DNA of 64,000 nucleotides, from contig JARUKZ010000007.1 in the NCBI GenBank assembly GCA_029688955.1, positions 99,003 through 163,002 of the forward strand, in the 5' to 3' direction. The notes under the pieces are model-generated. The model was not told the origin of the DNA. It saw only the letters and a list, made by a program, of their open reading frames with translations, and did no database searches. The position numbers and the translations under genes were made by a program. The stretch comes from Chitinispirillales bacterium ANBcel5 (GTDB lineage Bacteria; Fibrobacterota; Chitinivibrionia; Chitinivibrionales; Chitinispirillaceae). Within the stretch, counting starts at the first letter, position 1. Each line of letters begins with the position of its first letter. Positions 53,497 to 62,877 of this stretch are shown here, one piece after another.

Positions 53497-54771
53497 TTAT
53501 TGGACAGATTTTGACCTTTTAATTGCGCAGAACTCACCACACATACTACACAGAGCCTCATCGTTTGAGGGGAGGCTTTTTCTGTAGGCTTGTGCTTTAT
53601 CCGGATCAACACACAGAGAGAGCATCTTATCCCAGTTGAGGTCAATTTTAGCTCTGGAAATTTCATGATCCCACTTTATTGCCTTGGGATGTCCTCTTGA
53701 AATGTCGGCTGCGTGAGCTGCAATTCTTGAAGCAATCACGCCATCTCTCACATCATCGATTGAAGGAAGGCGAAGGTGTTCTGCGGGGGTTACATAGCAG
53801 AGAAAGTCTGCACCGGCCATACCCGCAACAGCGCCTCCTATTGCGGCTGTGATGTGGTCATATCCTGGTGAGATATCTGTGACCAATGGACCCAGTACGT
53901 AAAACGGGGCGTTATTGCATAACGTTTTTTGGATCTCAATGTTAGCTTTTACCTGATGCAGCGGAACATGTCCCGGCCCTTCAACAAACACTCCCACATT
54001 TTTGTTTCTGGCTTTTTTAACCAAATCTCCAAGAATGATCAGCTCTTCTATTTGAACTCTGTCGGTGGCGTCATAGAGTGCCCCGGGTCTGAAACCATCA
54101 CCAAGGCTCACTGCAACATCATACTGAGCACATATATCCAGCAGTCGGTCATACTGTTCATAGAGAGGATTTTCCTTTTTATTGTGATGAATCCACTCCA
54201 TAATGATTGTACCACCACGACTGGTGGCACCGGCAAGACGTTTGACCTCTTTGAATCGTTCTACCGACTGGCGTGTGACACCACAGTGCAGGGTTAAGAA
54301 ATCCACACCTTGTTTACAGTGGTTTTCTATGACTTCAAACATGTCGTCTGCACTAAGATCGAGAATCGATTTTTCGTTTTGCCTTGCAATAACTGCCATT
54401 TCATAGAGTGGTACAGTTCCGATTGCGACCGGACACTGTTCTATGAGAGCTTTTCGAATAGCAGCCAGATCTCCGGCCGTAGAGAGGTCCATTATAGCAT
54501 CCGCACCATGTTTAACAGATACTCTCATCTTCTCAAGTTCTTCTTCTATATCGCTTAGCGAGGAGGAGGTGCCGATATTGGCATTTATTTTGATACGAGT
54601 TTTAGTACCGAGGGTTAGTGGTTCTACTGTTCTTAGATTATTTCTAACTATTACTATTGAGCCATCGGCTACATGTTGTCGCAGTTGCTCAGGGTCTAAC
54701 CCTTCTTTTTGTGCGGCAAATTTAATTTCGTCTGTAATAATTCCGGCTTTGGCCTGTTCAACCCTAGTCAT
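53497..54771 (-). CDS. thiC: Phosphomethylpyrimidine synthase
   Basis: 424 residues, the short bacterial ThiC. It converts aminoimidazole ribotide to the pyrimidine of thiamine by radical SAM chemistry. Segments include IKINANIGTSS, GADAIMDLSTAGDL, FLTLHCGV, TSRGGTIIMEWIHHNKKENPLY, VSLGDGFRPGALYD, EGPGHVPLHQVKANI, and GPLVTDISPGYDHITAAIGGA. The cluster motif CSMCGEFCAIK is at the C-terminus. Other thiamine genes are not in the window. I looked for the thiamine riboswitch core in the 375 bp upstream and did not see it. The Shine-Dalgarno before this ATG is weak. Confidence 0.95.
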   Translation of the reverse strand: MTRVEQAKAGIITDEIKFAAQKEGLDPEQLRQHVADGSIVIVRNNLRTVEPLTLGTKTRIKINANIGTSSSLSDIEEELEKMRVSVKHGADAIMDLSTAGDLAAIRKALIEQCPVAIGTVPLYEMAVIARQNEKSILDLSADDMFEVIENHCKQGVDFLTLHCGVTRQSVERFKEVKRLAGATSRGGTIIMEWIHHNKKENPLYEQYDRLLDICAQYDVAVSLGDGFRPGALYDATDRVQIEELIILGDLVKKARNKNVGVFVEGPGHVPLHQVKANIEIQKTLCNNAPFYVLGPLVTDISPGYDHITAAIGGAVAGMAGADFLCYVTPAEHLRLPSIDDVRDGVIASRIAAHAADISRGHPKAIKWDHEISRAKIDLNWDKMLSLCVDPDKAQAYRKSLPSNDEALCSMCGEFCAIKRSKSVQ

Positions 54772-55146
54772 AATTAATTGAAGGCTCCAATTTTTGTTGG
54801 GAATGAAAAAGTACAGTTTGGGAAAACTCTGAAGAGTCTGTAGAAGCTGTACTACTAAAAATGTACCACTAAAAATAGTAAGCGCACTAAGGAATAAATA
54901 AAAAAAGAGACCTTTTTTCAGACATGTATACTCATTTTAAGGCTTTAGGGGGTGATAAAAGAGCAAAAATTTGAATCCGGTACATAAAATGATCTATATT
55001 GAATGCTTCCTTTGTGGATCAGAGGGAAATTATTGAAAGTTTAATTGTTTAATACACCATAAATCATTGAAATAAAAGCCACACTTATGCTAAAATTATG
55101 AAGAGGTACCTGCAGATAATAAGCTGGTATTTTTTAGGAGGAACGA
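54772..55146. other. Divergent intergenic region without a gene
   Basis: 375 bp, AT-rich, between thiC and the DksA-like gene. It holds a promoter for the latter and must hold the thiC promoter. Neither a thiamine riboswitch core nor an obvious palindrome of regulator size was seen. Confidence 0.5.
55067..55096 (+). promoter_or_regulatory. Promoter of the DksA-like gene
   Basis: TTGAAA (55067-55072) and TAAAAT (55091-55096), spacing 18 bp, 50 bp before the start codon; AGGAGGA is the ribosome binding site. Confidence 0.6.
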
Positions 55147-55542
55147 ATGAACACGCTAACGAAAAAACAGCTCGAATACTTCAGAGATAAACTTCTTGCC
55201 GAACGGCAAAAGGTACTCGAAGAGATGGATGAACTCCAGCAGAGTAACTTAAAACAGTCTATATCGGATGCTTCCGGTGAAAACTCCCGTTACAGTTACC
55301 ATTTAGGTGATGTGGCTTCTATATCCTATGGCAGAGAGTTTTCAATGGGTTTGGCAGAGCGCCAACAAAAATATCTTGAGCAGATCGATGATGCTATTCA
55401 GAGAATCGATGAAGGGACTTACGGTGTATGCAAAGTTACAGGGGAACTTATTGCCATTGAGCGGCTGGAGGAAGTACCTGTTGCTAAGTATTCGGTTAAA
55501 GGCAAAGAGATTATGGAGCGTAGAAAACGCCAGGGACTTTAG
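55147..55542 (+). CDS. DksA/TraR-like protein with reduced zinc-finger cysteines
   Basis: 131 residues. A coiled-coil-like helix (about 5-85) and a C-terminal zinc-finger-like segment (about 88-125) follow DksA/TraR in pattern: GTYGVCKVTGELIAIERLEEVPVAKYSVKGKE. Of the four Cys expected (GxCxxCG and CxxC), only C95 remains; T98, S116 and G119 replace the others. A metal site is therefore unlikely, as in the Cys-poor DksA relatives. DksA binds RNA polymerase and acts with ppGpp. The acidic tip motif DxxDxA is altered to DVAS. AGGAGG precedes the start. Confidence 0.8.
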   Translation: MNTLTKKQLEYFRDKLLAERQKVLEEMDELQQSNLKQSISDASGENSRYSYHLGDVASISYGREFSMGLAERQQKYLEQIDDAIQRIDEGTYGVCKVTGELIAIERLEEVPVAKYSVKGKEIMERRKRQGL

Positions 55543-55712
55543 TTTTTTATCCTGCCCATCTGTTTTAATCAACCGCAAACAGAGTATATTTCATTATTAG
55601 AATATCACTAGGGGTGCAGAGAAAGTTATTTCTTCGCACTCCCTTGTTTTTTCTTATACTTAGTACTCAGTATCTCCCAATCCTGTTTGGAGCAACTATC
55701 AGTCAGGATTTT

Positions 55713-57365
55713 ATGAAAAAAGCATTACCTTTATTATTCCTGATTTTTAGCTTTGGTTTCATTACTAACACTGCAGCTGACACGCTTTTTTTATCGTCTG
55801 ATGGCTCTATTTCCAATTTAGATCGAACAGCTCCTCTAAAGCGCACTCTAAGAGCTGCAATGAGAAGTAGCTCTCAGCTGCAGTATACTATAACAGGGGT
55901 TATGGATTCACTTGGGTATCTGGATCACCGCCTATGGTCCAGAGCACCTGATACACTTGCTCTGTTACCTGGCAGGCGGTATGAAATTGAAACAATCGAA
56001 ATTTCAAGCAACAGTGATATCAATTCCGACCAATACATTCCTTCTCTGCCAAGACCTTTTGATTGGGGAGAAGTGACAGCGCTATCATCAAAGATTACCA
56101 GAAAAATGGCTCAATCGGGGTATCCCTATTCGAGAGTTGTGGCATCGTTTCAAAAGTGCAGTGATGATGAAAACTCTGGTGTGTGCGTGCTGCTTGAAGT
56201 TGATTCTGATCATAAAACGAGGTTTTGGGCTCCTTTAATCTACGGAGAAACTAAAAATCCGGATCTCTATAGTCGTGAAATTCGGATAAAAGAGGGTGAA
56301 GTGTTTGATATAAGGAGAATTGAAGATGCACTTGGAAGGCTTGAGATGCGTCCCTATGTTTTAAGCGCAACCATTGAGCCACCTTTAATCATAGAGAGTG
56401 GTGAAGAATTCGACGATAGTTTAAAAAAAGTTGTAGTTCCATTTATCATACATGAGCGTTCCGGGATGGATCTTGAGGGTGCACTTGGTTTTCAATCCGG
56501 ATCCTCTTCAAGTCTTAGAGGAAGTTTCAATCTTTCTTTAATTAATGTTTTCAATCAGGGAGAAGTTGCTGATATTCATTACTCCGGGAACAGAGTGCTT
56601 CAGGATTTCAATGCTGCAATCAGAAAACCTTGGGTTTTTGGATTACCGTTAAATGCCGGGCTAAAGCTTGGGATAGAGATTGAAGAGGCGGGGTATGGTT
56701 TTATGTCTGGTGAGATTAATTTTGATGCTGATGTGGGATCAAGGATTTTAACCGGAGTGGCATTTCATGGTTCAGAAACGGTGCATGATACCTCAGGGAG
56801 GTGGACCTTTTTTGGTACAGATCTTTTCTTAAAGCGTACTGCGCATAACTACAGACGCGGTGTACAGACTGGAGGGTTTTCTGTAAAAACGGGAACAGGT
56901 TTTGCTAAAAGAGAAAAGCTTTATACCAGGAGTCGGGTAGAATTAAATGCAGCGCTACAGGTTCCGTTGTTTGATAGACAAGCTATAATTCTCAGGCTTA
57001 ATTCGAAAAATTTGATTACCAATGAAGAGACCCTGGCACCAGCAGAAATGTATCGAGTGGGTGGACATCAGTCCATTAGAGGGTATTCGGATAATGAATT
57101 TGCTTTCAAAAATGTAATGTACGGACAGCTTGAATACCTCTATTACTTTAATGACCGGGCTTCAGTATTTATTTTTCTGGATGCTGGAGCAGGCTTGGAT
57201 AATGATGCTTCATTTGATTTCTCCAAACGACGTGTCATGATGGGGTATGGTGCAGGGGTGCGTTTCCCTGCAAGGGGAGGAATGGTTTCGGTTGAGTGGG
57301 CAAGAAACTATAAAGAGAGCCACAGGGGAGGAAGAGTGCACGTTGGGGTAAAAAACCGCTTTTAA
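55713..57365 (+). CDS. BamA/TamA-like outer-membrane protein
   Basis: I choose ATG 55713 (550 residues), because MKKALPLLFLIFSFGFITNTAA is a classic signal peptide with AGGA upstream; an earlier start would put a second hydrophobic leader ahead of it. The N-terminal half contains POTRA-like domains (IETIEISSNSDINSDQYI..., EIRIKEGEVFDIRRIEDALGRLEM). The second half is the surface-antigen barrel (about 290-550), with GGHQSIRGYSDNEF, the conserved RGY loop, and YGQLEYLYYFN. It may insert or export outer-membrane or secreted proteins. An exported TPR gene follows 14 bp on. Confidence 0.82.
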   Translation: MKKALPLLFLIFSFGFITNTAADTLFLSSDGSISNLDRTAPLKRTLRAAMRSSSQLQYTITGVMDSLGYLDHRLWSRAPDTLALLPGRRYEIETIEISSNSDINSDQYIPSLPRPFDWGEVTALSSKITRKMAQSGYPYSRVVASFQKCSDDENSGVCVLLEVDSDHKTRFWAPLIYGETKNPDLYSREIRIKEGEVFDIRRIEDALGRLEMRPYVLSATIEPPLIIESGEEFDDSLKKVVVPFIIHERSGMDLEGALGFQSGSSSSLRGSFNLSLINVFNQGEVADIHYSGNRVLQDFNAAIRKPWVFGLPLNAGLKLGIEIEEAGYGFMSGEINFDADVGSRILTGVAFHGSETVHDTSGRWTFFGTDLFLKRTAHNYRRGVQTGGFSVKTGTGFAKREKLYTRSRVELNAALQVPLFDRQAIILRLNSKNLITNEETLAPAEMYRVGGHQSIRGYSDNEFAFKNVMYGQLEYLYYFNDRASVFIFLDAGAGLDNDASFDFSKRRVMMGYGAGVRFPARGGMVSVEWARNYKESHRGGRVHVGVKNRF

Positions 57366-57379
57366 TAAAGAAAAGGTAT

Positions 57380-59086
57380 ATGAACTATACAACTTTGAAG
57401 GTAATCTGTTTTTTAGTAATTATTCCCTGTTTAGGTTATTCTGCTGAAAATAATCTCTGTTCAATACCTGAAGGGCAATGGTCATCTCTGCCTAACTCAC
57501 AAAAAGCAGAGCACCTGAACCGTTTCTCTTCAGAGACTGATAAACAGTGTTTTTTAATTTATACCAAAAGGTTTTTATCTACAGGCAGAAGAGTTGATAA
57601 TCAAGAGTATCTTGATCAACTTACGGCTTTCACCTCCAGGGCAGGGATCTCTTCGTCTTTTATCGCCTCATTATATGGTATAAAAATCCTGAGAGAAAAT
57701 AAGCCTCTTTGGAACCAAATTGTTAAAAAGTGGAAAGATGAGAATCATCCGTACTATCTGGCTCTTTCTGGTGAAGTTGAACGGGGAAGATTTGCACTTG
57801 CCGACACTCTTTATGCCATTTTGGATGGCTATAAAGAGCTTAATGCCCAGGACATACTTAGATGGGCAAGGGTAAATGCGGTTATGGCACGATATGATAA
57901 ATCTACACACCTATACTGTACGGTAATTGGCCTACAAAGCAGAATGTCTCATATTGTTTTAAATCAAATGCGTCAGTTCCTTAGGGAGGCCGATGATGTA
58001 GGTGCAGTGAGCAGTTCTTTGGAACAATTCAAAGCATGTGCCTTGAATCAGGAAAAAGCAGACACTGTTCTTATTTTAAACTGGCTTGCAGATGTGTATT
58101 CAGAAAATCAACTATTTGAAAAGGAACTTGATGTAGTAAAAATGCTTGAGTCCCTAAATGTTCCTGTTGGCAGGCGGCTTACAATGTCTGCAAGAGAACA
58201 TTTTTCACAAAAAAGATACAGAAAAGCAGTACCATTTGCTCTAAAAGCCTATAAAACCCTTCAGCCAGGAGATTTGCATACAGAAGCAGCTACTATTCTT
58301 TATCACTCATATCAAAAGCTATCAGTTGCTGACTCTGCGCTGTTGTGGCTCAAGCGGTTAGACATTTCCCAAAAGAACAATAAAAATGCAGCTATATATC
58401 TTTATCAACAAACAGGGCACCTCGACTCAGCGTTAACTTTGCTTGAAACCTTTGAAGAATCGATAGTTAAAGATACTTTATTAGTGAGGCACTATCTCTT
58501 TTCCGATGATATGAAGCGTGCTATTGAAATGGCAAACAGTTCTTCTGTTAATTGGGTTCGTAATCGCAGAGATGCCTCATTGTGGCGGGCGCGGACATAT
58601 CTGTTTGCCTTAAAAATCGATAAAGCGGCAGATGAATATGAATCGGTTCGTTTTTCTGCTTCCTGGCCATACATGGATGAGGTGTTGGGCTCCAGGTTTA
58701 TACTAAAAAGATATAATCATCTGCCTGATTTTTTGCATTTTTGGGCGCAGATTAGGTATAATCTATTCTTAGGTAAAATAGATGAAGCAGAAAAAATGCT
58801 AAAAAAAGCAAATTTCAATATGCAGCAAAAGCAGATTCTTTTGCTGCTAGTAGCACGTGAATACATAAATAAGGAAAACTACCTTAAGGCTCTTAAAAGT
58901 ATGGAAATGTGGAAAAACCAAAATCCATCTCCGGAATACCTTTATTATAGAGCATATACATTGTATAATATCGGAAATAGTGCAGATGCTGCAGAGCTGT
59001 TACAGAAGATCTTATTGGAGTATCCAATGGATGTCCATGCTCAAAAGGCCCGGTCACTGCTTTCAGATATACGTATTTCAAGGTAA
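57380..59086 (+). CDS. Exported TPR-repeat protein
   Basis: 568 residues with a signal peptide (about 1-21, CLGYSAE). The rest is almost wholly helical, with scattered tetratricopeptide-like pairs (for example RFALADTLYAILDGYKELN, RKAVPFALKAYKTLQPGDLHTEAATILYHSYQKL, YLKALKSMEMWKNQNPSPEYLYYRAYTLYNIGNSADAAELLQKILLEYPMD). It lies 14 bp after the BamA/TamA-like gene and probably works with it in the periplasm, as TPR lipoproteins do in the BAM complex, though no lipobox is visible. Confidence 0.78.
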   Translation: MNYTTLKVICFLVIIPCLGYSAENNLCSIPEGQWSSLPNSQKAEHLNRFSSETDKQCFLIYTKRFLSTGRRVDNQEYLDQLTAFTSRAGISSSFIASLYGIKILRENKPLWNQIVKKWKDENHPYYLALSGEVERGRFALADTLYAILDGYKELNAQDILRWARVNAVMARYDKSTHLYCTVIGLQSRMSHIVLNQMRQFLREADDVGAVSSSLEQFKACALNQEKADTVLILNWLADVYSENQLFEKELDVVKMLESLNVPVGRRLTMSAREHFSQKRYRKAVPFALKAYKTLQPGDLHTEAATILYHSYQKLSVADSALLWLKRLDISQKNNKNAAIYLYQQTGHLDSALTLLETFEESIVKDTLLVRHYLFSDDMKRAIEMANSSSVNWVRNRRDASLWRARTYLFALKIDKAADEYESVRFSASWPYMDEVLGSRFILKRYNHLPDFLHFWAQIRYNLFLGKIDEAEKMLKKANFNMQQKQILLLLVAREYINKENYLKALKSMEMWKNQNPSPEYLYYRAYTLYNIGNSADAAELLQKILLEYPMDVHAQKARSLLSDIRISR

Positions 59087-59116
59087 GAGGTTACTTATAC
59101 TCAGGAGGTTTATTAA

Positions 59117-59362
59117 ATGAGTATTCGTTGGATTAGAAATATTCTTATAGATGGTCAAAAAAGCACGATTGAAATACAGATTGGTGCAAAAAGTATAGGA
59201 GATAAGTGTTACACCAGAATCAATGATGAACCAGAGGAATGGTTTGAAAATATTTATGAAACACGAAACGATATTATAGCTCAAGGTACAGATTATCTAA
59301 AAAAACGCCTTGAGGGAAAAAATATAACCTATCCGGATGGACAACCTTATGACTGGCAATAA
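59117..59362 (+). CDS. Small protein of unknown function
   Basis: 81 residues with a good ribosome binding site (CAGGAGG, 9 bases before the ATG). It is polar, without signal peptide or membrane segment; I see TYPDGQPYDW-like tail residues and an acidic middle. It overlaps the start of the GH57 gene by 26 bases in another frame, which suggests coupled translation and a shared role, possibly as a small partner of the glycoside hydrolase. Confidence 0.6.
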   Translation: MSIRWIRNILIDGQKSTIEIQIGAKSIGDKCYTRINDEPEEWFENIYETRNDIIAQGTDYLKKRLEGKNITYPDGQPYDWQ

Positions 59363-61832
59363 TTCAAAAAAATACTTGGTCGTACATGGCCACTTTTATC
59401 AACCACCAAGAGAGAACCCATGGCTTGATATAATCGAAAAGCAGGACTCAGCAGCACCATTTAATGACTGGAATGAACGAATTTACGACCAGTGTTACAG
59501 GCCTAATGCATACTCACGACTTCTTGATGGTAATGGGATGATCGCTGATATCCATAATAATTATCAGAATATGAGTTTTAATTTCGGGCCCACGCTTTTT
59601 TCATGGCTTGAACGGTATCACTCCAGAACGGTTCAGAGAATATTGGATGCAGATAAGCACAGCCGAATTAAATTCAACGGCCATGGGAATGCCATCGCTC
59701 AGGTGTATAATCATATTATTATGCCTTTAGCGTCCAAAAGGGATCAACTGACCCAGATTCGTTGGGCTAAGTATGTATACAGGAGGCGCTTTGGCTCTGA
59801 TCCTGAAGGGATGTGGCTAGGTGAGACAGCAATCAATATGGAAACTGTTCTGTGTCTTGTAGAAGAGAATATAAAGTTTGTCGTTTTATCGCCAAATCAG
59901 GCCGAAAAGTACAGAAGAATCGGTGAAGGTGGATGGACTTTCACATCTCAGCAAGGAATAGATACCAGAATACCATACAGGATTTTTCCACGCGATAGAA
60001 ATGGTGTTCAGCATGAAAAGTATCTTGATGTTTTCTTTTTTGATGAAGGTTTATCAAAAGAGATTAGTTTTAATGATCTTTTAACCGACTCACGTATATT
60101 TGGAAATAGAATAAATTCCTGCTACGATCATCACAATGATGCTAATCAGATAGTTACAATCGCTACTGACGGTGAAACTTTTGGTCATCATAAACCATTT
60201 GGTGATATGTGCCTGGCCTATTTTTTCAAAGCTATTGCCCCTGAGCTTGGAATTACGCCGGTAAATTTTGGGTACTATCTTTCAGTCAACCCACCAACTC
60301 ATGAAGTTACTTTGAAAAACGACAGTGGTGAAGGGACTGCCTGGAGTTGTGCACACGGAGTAGGCAGATGGACAAGGGATTGTGGCTGCAAAACTGGTGG
60401 AGAGGATTCCTGGCATCAGGCGTGGAGAAAACCGTTGAGAGAATCCTTTGAATACCTGCAACATGAAATTGACCAGCAATATGAATCCAGGATGTCTGAT
60501 ATTACCAATAAACCCTGGGATCTGCGGGATAAATACATAAGTGTAATGGGGAAAGCATCTGTTTCGAAAATGAGAACCTTTCTCAAAAATAATTGTACAA
60601 TTGGTGATGAATTAGATGATCAAAGAGTTTTGGAGATCAGAACGCTGCTTGAGGCTCAGAAGTTTATGCTTTTTGCCTTCACTTCATGCGGATGGTTTTT
60701 CTCAGATATCAGCGGTATAGAAACAATACAGAATATGGCCTATGCCTGTAGGGCACTACAGCTTGGGATTTGTAAGGATAAGCAAAAGGAAACACTAGAG
60801 CGCTTTCTTGAACACCTTGAAAAGGCTCCCAGTAACGTAAATAATGCAAACGGCAGAACTCTTTTTGAGAGGCACATTCTTCCATTTTTTCATCACGAAC
60901 GTATACTGGCATTCACGGCTGCTATTCAGCAAATTCTTGCAGTAAAAAAGAGCTCTACCTATTCCAATTTTGCTTATACCCTCAAGGCTCGTTCTCTAAA
61001 GACACTTAAAGGGGCGAGGGCTGTATATGATGTTGCTCTTATTGATCTGGAAAATCCCACTACCGGGGAAAAAAGTGCCTGGTCAGTTTTAGTCTCTCAC
61101 CAACATGAAACTGAACTTAGGGGATGGGTAACTCCTGCTGAAAAAAAATTATCAGGAAGTTTGGCTTCTAAACCTGATGCCTGGATGACTCATGAGGATG
61201 CTCTTTCTTTCTCTCTTTCCGATCTCTTTTATAGTTCCAGGAGGGAGTTGAACAAATTTCTCCAGAAAAATATGTCTTCAGATACCGATAAGCGTTTCAA
61301 TGACTGGTTTAAACAAAATGAGAAGCACATTAATTTGCTTTCAAAACTTGGAATCGATCTACCTGAATATGCTGCAGCTCCTCTTGAATATGTATATCAG
61401 CAAAAGTGGAACAAATTAATTCTTGGGCTTCAAAAAAGGGGGAGTGAGGACGAGGTGTTTGGTGAGCTCCTTCAAATTTATACTATGATGAACAGGTATT
61501 CTCTAGCTTTGGATTTTGAAGAAACTGCAGGAGAACTTCAGGAAATCATTATTAAGGAGCTAATTGATCTCAGTGAAAAACTTACGGTGCAAAAGTGTGA
61601 ACGATTGAAATATCTTCTTAATATTGTAGATAGATTCAGTATACCAGTAATAAAAAATAAGTTAGAGGATCTATTTTTTCCCATTCTCAGGGATGCTGTC
61701 AGCAATTTCTGTAATGATTGTAACATTCAGAATGCTTCGGAAAAACACGGTTCTATATCTAATGGAACACTGGAGCTGGTGGTGAAATTTGCTAGAAGAA
61801 TGAACTTTTCAACGACAAGCTATAGCAGCTAA
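59337..61832 (+). CDS. Glycoside hydrolase family 57 protein (DUF3536 type)
   Basis: 831 residues. GH57 motifs are in order: VVHGHFYQPPRENPW (motif 1), FNGHGNAIAQVYNHIIMPL (motif 2), MWLGETAI with the catalytic Glu (motif 3), ATDGETFGHHKPFGD with the acid Asp (motif 4), then a helical DUF3536 region (about 310-600) and a C-terminal part of unknown function. Family members act on alpha-glucans such as glycogen or starch; this subgroup is not biochemically defined as far as I recall. The start may be ATG 59337 or 59349. Together with glgX it suggests internal alpha-glucan turnover. Confidence 0.88.
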   Translation: MDNLMTGNNSKKYLVVHGHFYQPPRENPWLDIIEKQDSAAPFNDWNERIYDQCYRPNAYSRLLDGNGMIADIHNNYQNMSFNFGPTLFSWLERYHSRTVQRILDADKHSRIKFNGHGNAIAQVYNHIIMPLASKRDQLTQIRWAKYVYRRRFGSDPEGMWLGETAINMETVLCLVEENIKFVVLSPNQAEKYRRIGEGGWTFTSQQGIDTRIPYRIFPRDRNGVQHEKYLDVFFFDEGLSKEISFNDLLTDSRIFGNRINSCYDHHNDANQIVTIATDGETFGHHKPFGDMCLAYFFKAIAPELGITPVNFGYYLSVNPPTHEVTLKNDSGEGTAWSCAHGVGRWTRDCGCKTGGEDSWHQAWRKPLRESFEYLQHEIDQQYESRMSDITNKPWDLRDKYISVMGKASVSKMRTFLKNNCTIGDELDDQRVLEIRTLLEAQKFMLFAFTSCGWFFSDISGIETIQNMAYACRALQLGICKDKQKETLERFLEHLEKAPSNVNNANGRTLFERHILPFFHHERILAFTAAIQQILAVKKSSTYSNFAYTLKARSLKTLKGARAVYDVALIDLENPTTGEKSAWSVLVSHQHETELRGWVTPAEKKLSGSLASKPDAWMTHEDALSFSLSDLFYSSRRELNKFLQKNMSSDTDKRFNDWFKQNEKHINLLSKLGIDLPEYAAAPLEYVYQQKWNKLILGLQKRGSEDEVFGELLQIYTMMNRYSLALDFEETAGELQEIIIKELIDLSEKLTVQKCERLKYLLNIVDRFSIPVIKNKLEDLFFPILRDAVSNFCNDCNIQNASEKHGSISNGTLELVVKFARRMNFSTTSYSS

Positions 61833-61978
61833 GTCTTTGAATAAAAAGGAATTGGTCTATGTCTGTAAAACCTTTCCGGAAATTACCAGTGTTTAAAGTT
61901 GCTTTAAATATAGCTCTTAGATATATTTAGTGTGTGAATGAATGTTTGTGATATTACCCTAATTTTAAGGTCTGCTTT

Positions 61979-62239
61979 ATGATTGAAAACAATTTGATTT
62001 TCTGGATTGTTCAGGCATTCATTCTATTACTTGGAATTGCTGTTGGACATAGCTTTATACTCCTGAAAATTCGTAAAGAGGAAAACAAAAAACGGGAGCT
62101 TGAGCTCGCTTTGCTTAAGAAACGTGCTGAGATTTTAAAGCAGGGGAAAAAAGTAGCAGACGATCTTGAAGAAGTTCTCTACAAGGCAAAGATTCAGCAG
62201 GAAATTGATGATATAATCAGAAAAGATGAAAATCACTGA
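61979..62239 (+). CDS. Small membrane protein with coiled coil
   Basis: 86 residues: one N-terminal membrane helix (about 7-27) followed by a charged helix with heptad-like pattern (KKRELELALLKKRAEILKQG, DDLEEVLYKAK). No family recognised. A clear ribosome binding site is absent; the sequence before the ATG is AAGGTCTGCTTT. It faces the Roadblock gene, 62 bp away. Confidence 0.6.
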   Translation: MIENNLIFWIVQAFILLLGIAVGHSFILLKIRKEENKKRELELALLKKRAEILKQGKKVADDLEEVLYKAKIQQEIDDIIRKDENH

Positions 62240-62301
62240 GACCTTTACGCTCGCCCCAGACTATTTCCATTTTTAAGTTACCTTAGGTAAAGGGATGGTT
62301 A

Positions 62302-62877
62302 TTATTTTCCTTTGGTTTTACCTTTAGTTTTTGTAGCGGATATGTCGAAGTAGAACACCTCATCACTGCCACTGTCTTGTGTCTGTGGTTGTTGTAAATT
62401 TTTTCCTTGCTGTTGTGCAAAAATTTTGGAAGCACTGATATTCATATCAAGATCAAGATCTATTTGGTCATCAGATTTTTCATATACTTGTTTTAAACCT
62501 GCTTTAATCTGACGATCAAATTGTCTGGCAAATACTTTTACTCTGTCGATGTTTGTACGATCATCAAAAACTAGAGCCAAAAATGTATCATCATCAACAT
62601 TAGCTATATAAATGTGCTTGTCTTTGCCTTGATGATACATGGTGCAGAACTCTGTTTCACCCATCAAATTGGCTATGGCGAGAGTTGATGCGCTGTTCCC
62701 TGCTACAAGAGCCGCAAGTGAGACTATGTCTACCGAATCAAATTCGCCCTGACTTGTTAACAGTCTTCCATCTTTGTTAATTAAAACTGCCAGCAATAAA
62801 TTAGCTTTTTGAGTTAATGGTTTTAATACGCTATTTAGCAGTTCTATATCTTCTGGAAATAGTATTATATCCTTCAT
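62302..62877 (-). CDS. Roadblock/LC7-domain protein
   Basis: 191 residues. The first about 115 residues have the Roadblock/LC7 pattern of MglB-like proteins (NSVLKPLTQKANLLLAVLINKDGRLLTSQG, SLAALVAGNSASTLAIANLMGE, HIYIANVDDDTFLALVFDD). The C-terminal 70 are Gln/Asp-rich and disordered, ending in KTKGKTKGK. Such proteins regulate small Ras-like GTPases that control polarity or motility; no MglA-type GTPase lies in the window. Its start overlaps the stop of the upstream repeat-rich gene by one base (TAATG), so the two are made together. Confidence 0.85.
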   Translation of the reverse strand: MKDIILFPEDIELLNSVLKPLTQKANLLLAVLINKDGRLLTSQGEFDSVDIVSLAALVAGNSASTLAIANLMGETEFCTMYHQGKDKHIYIANVDDDTFLALVFDDRTNIDRVKVFARQFDRQIKAGLKQVYEKSDDQIDLDLDMNISASKIFAQQQGKNLQQPQTQDSGSDEVFYFDISATKTKGKTKGK

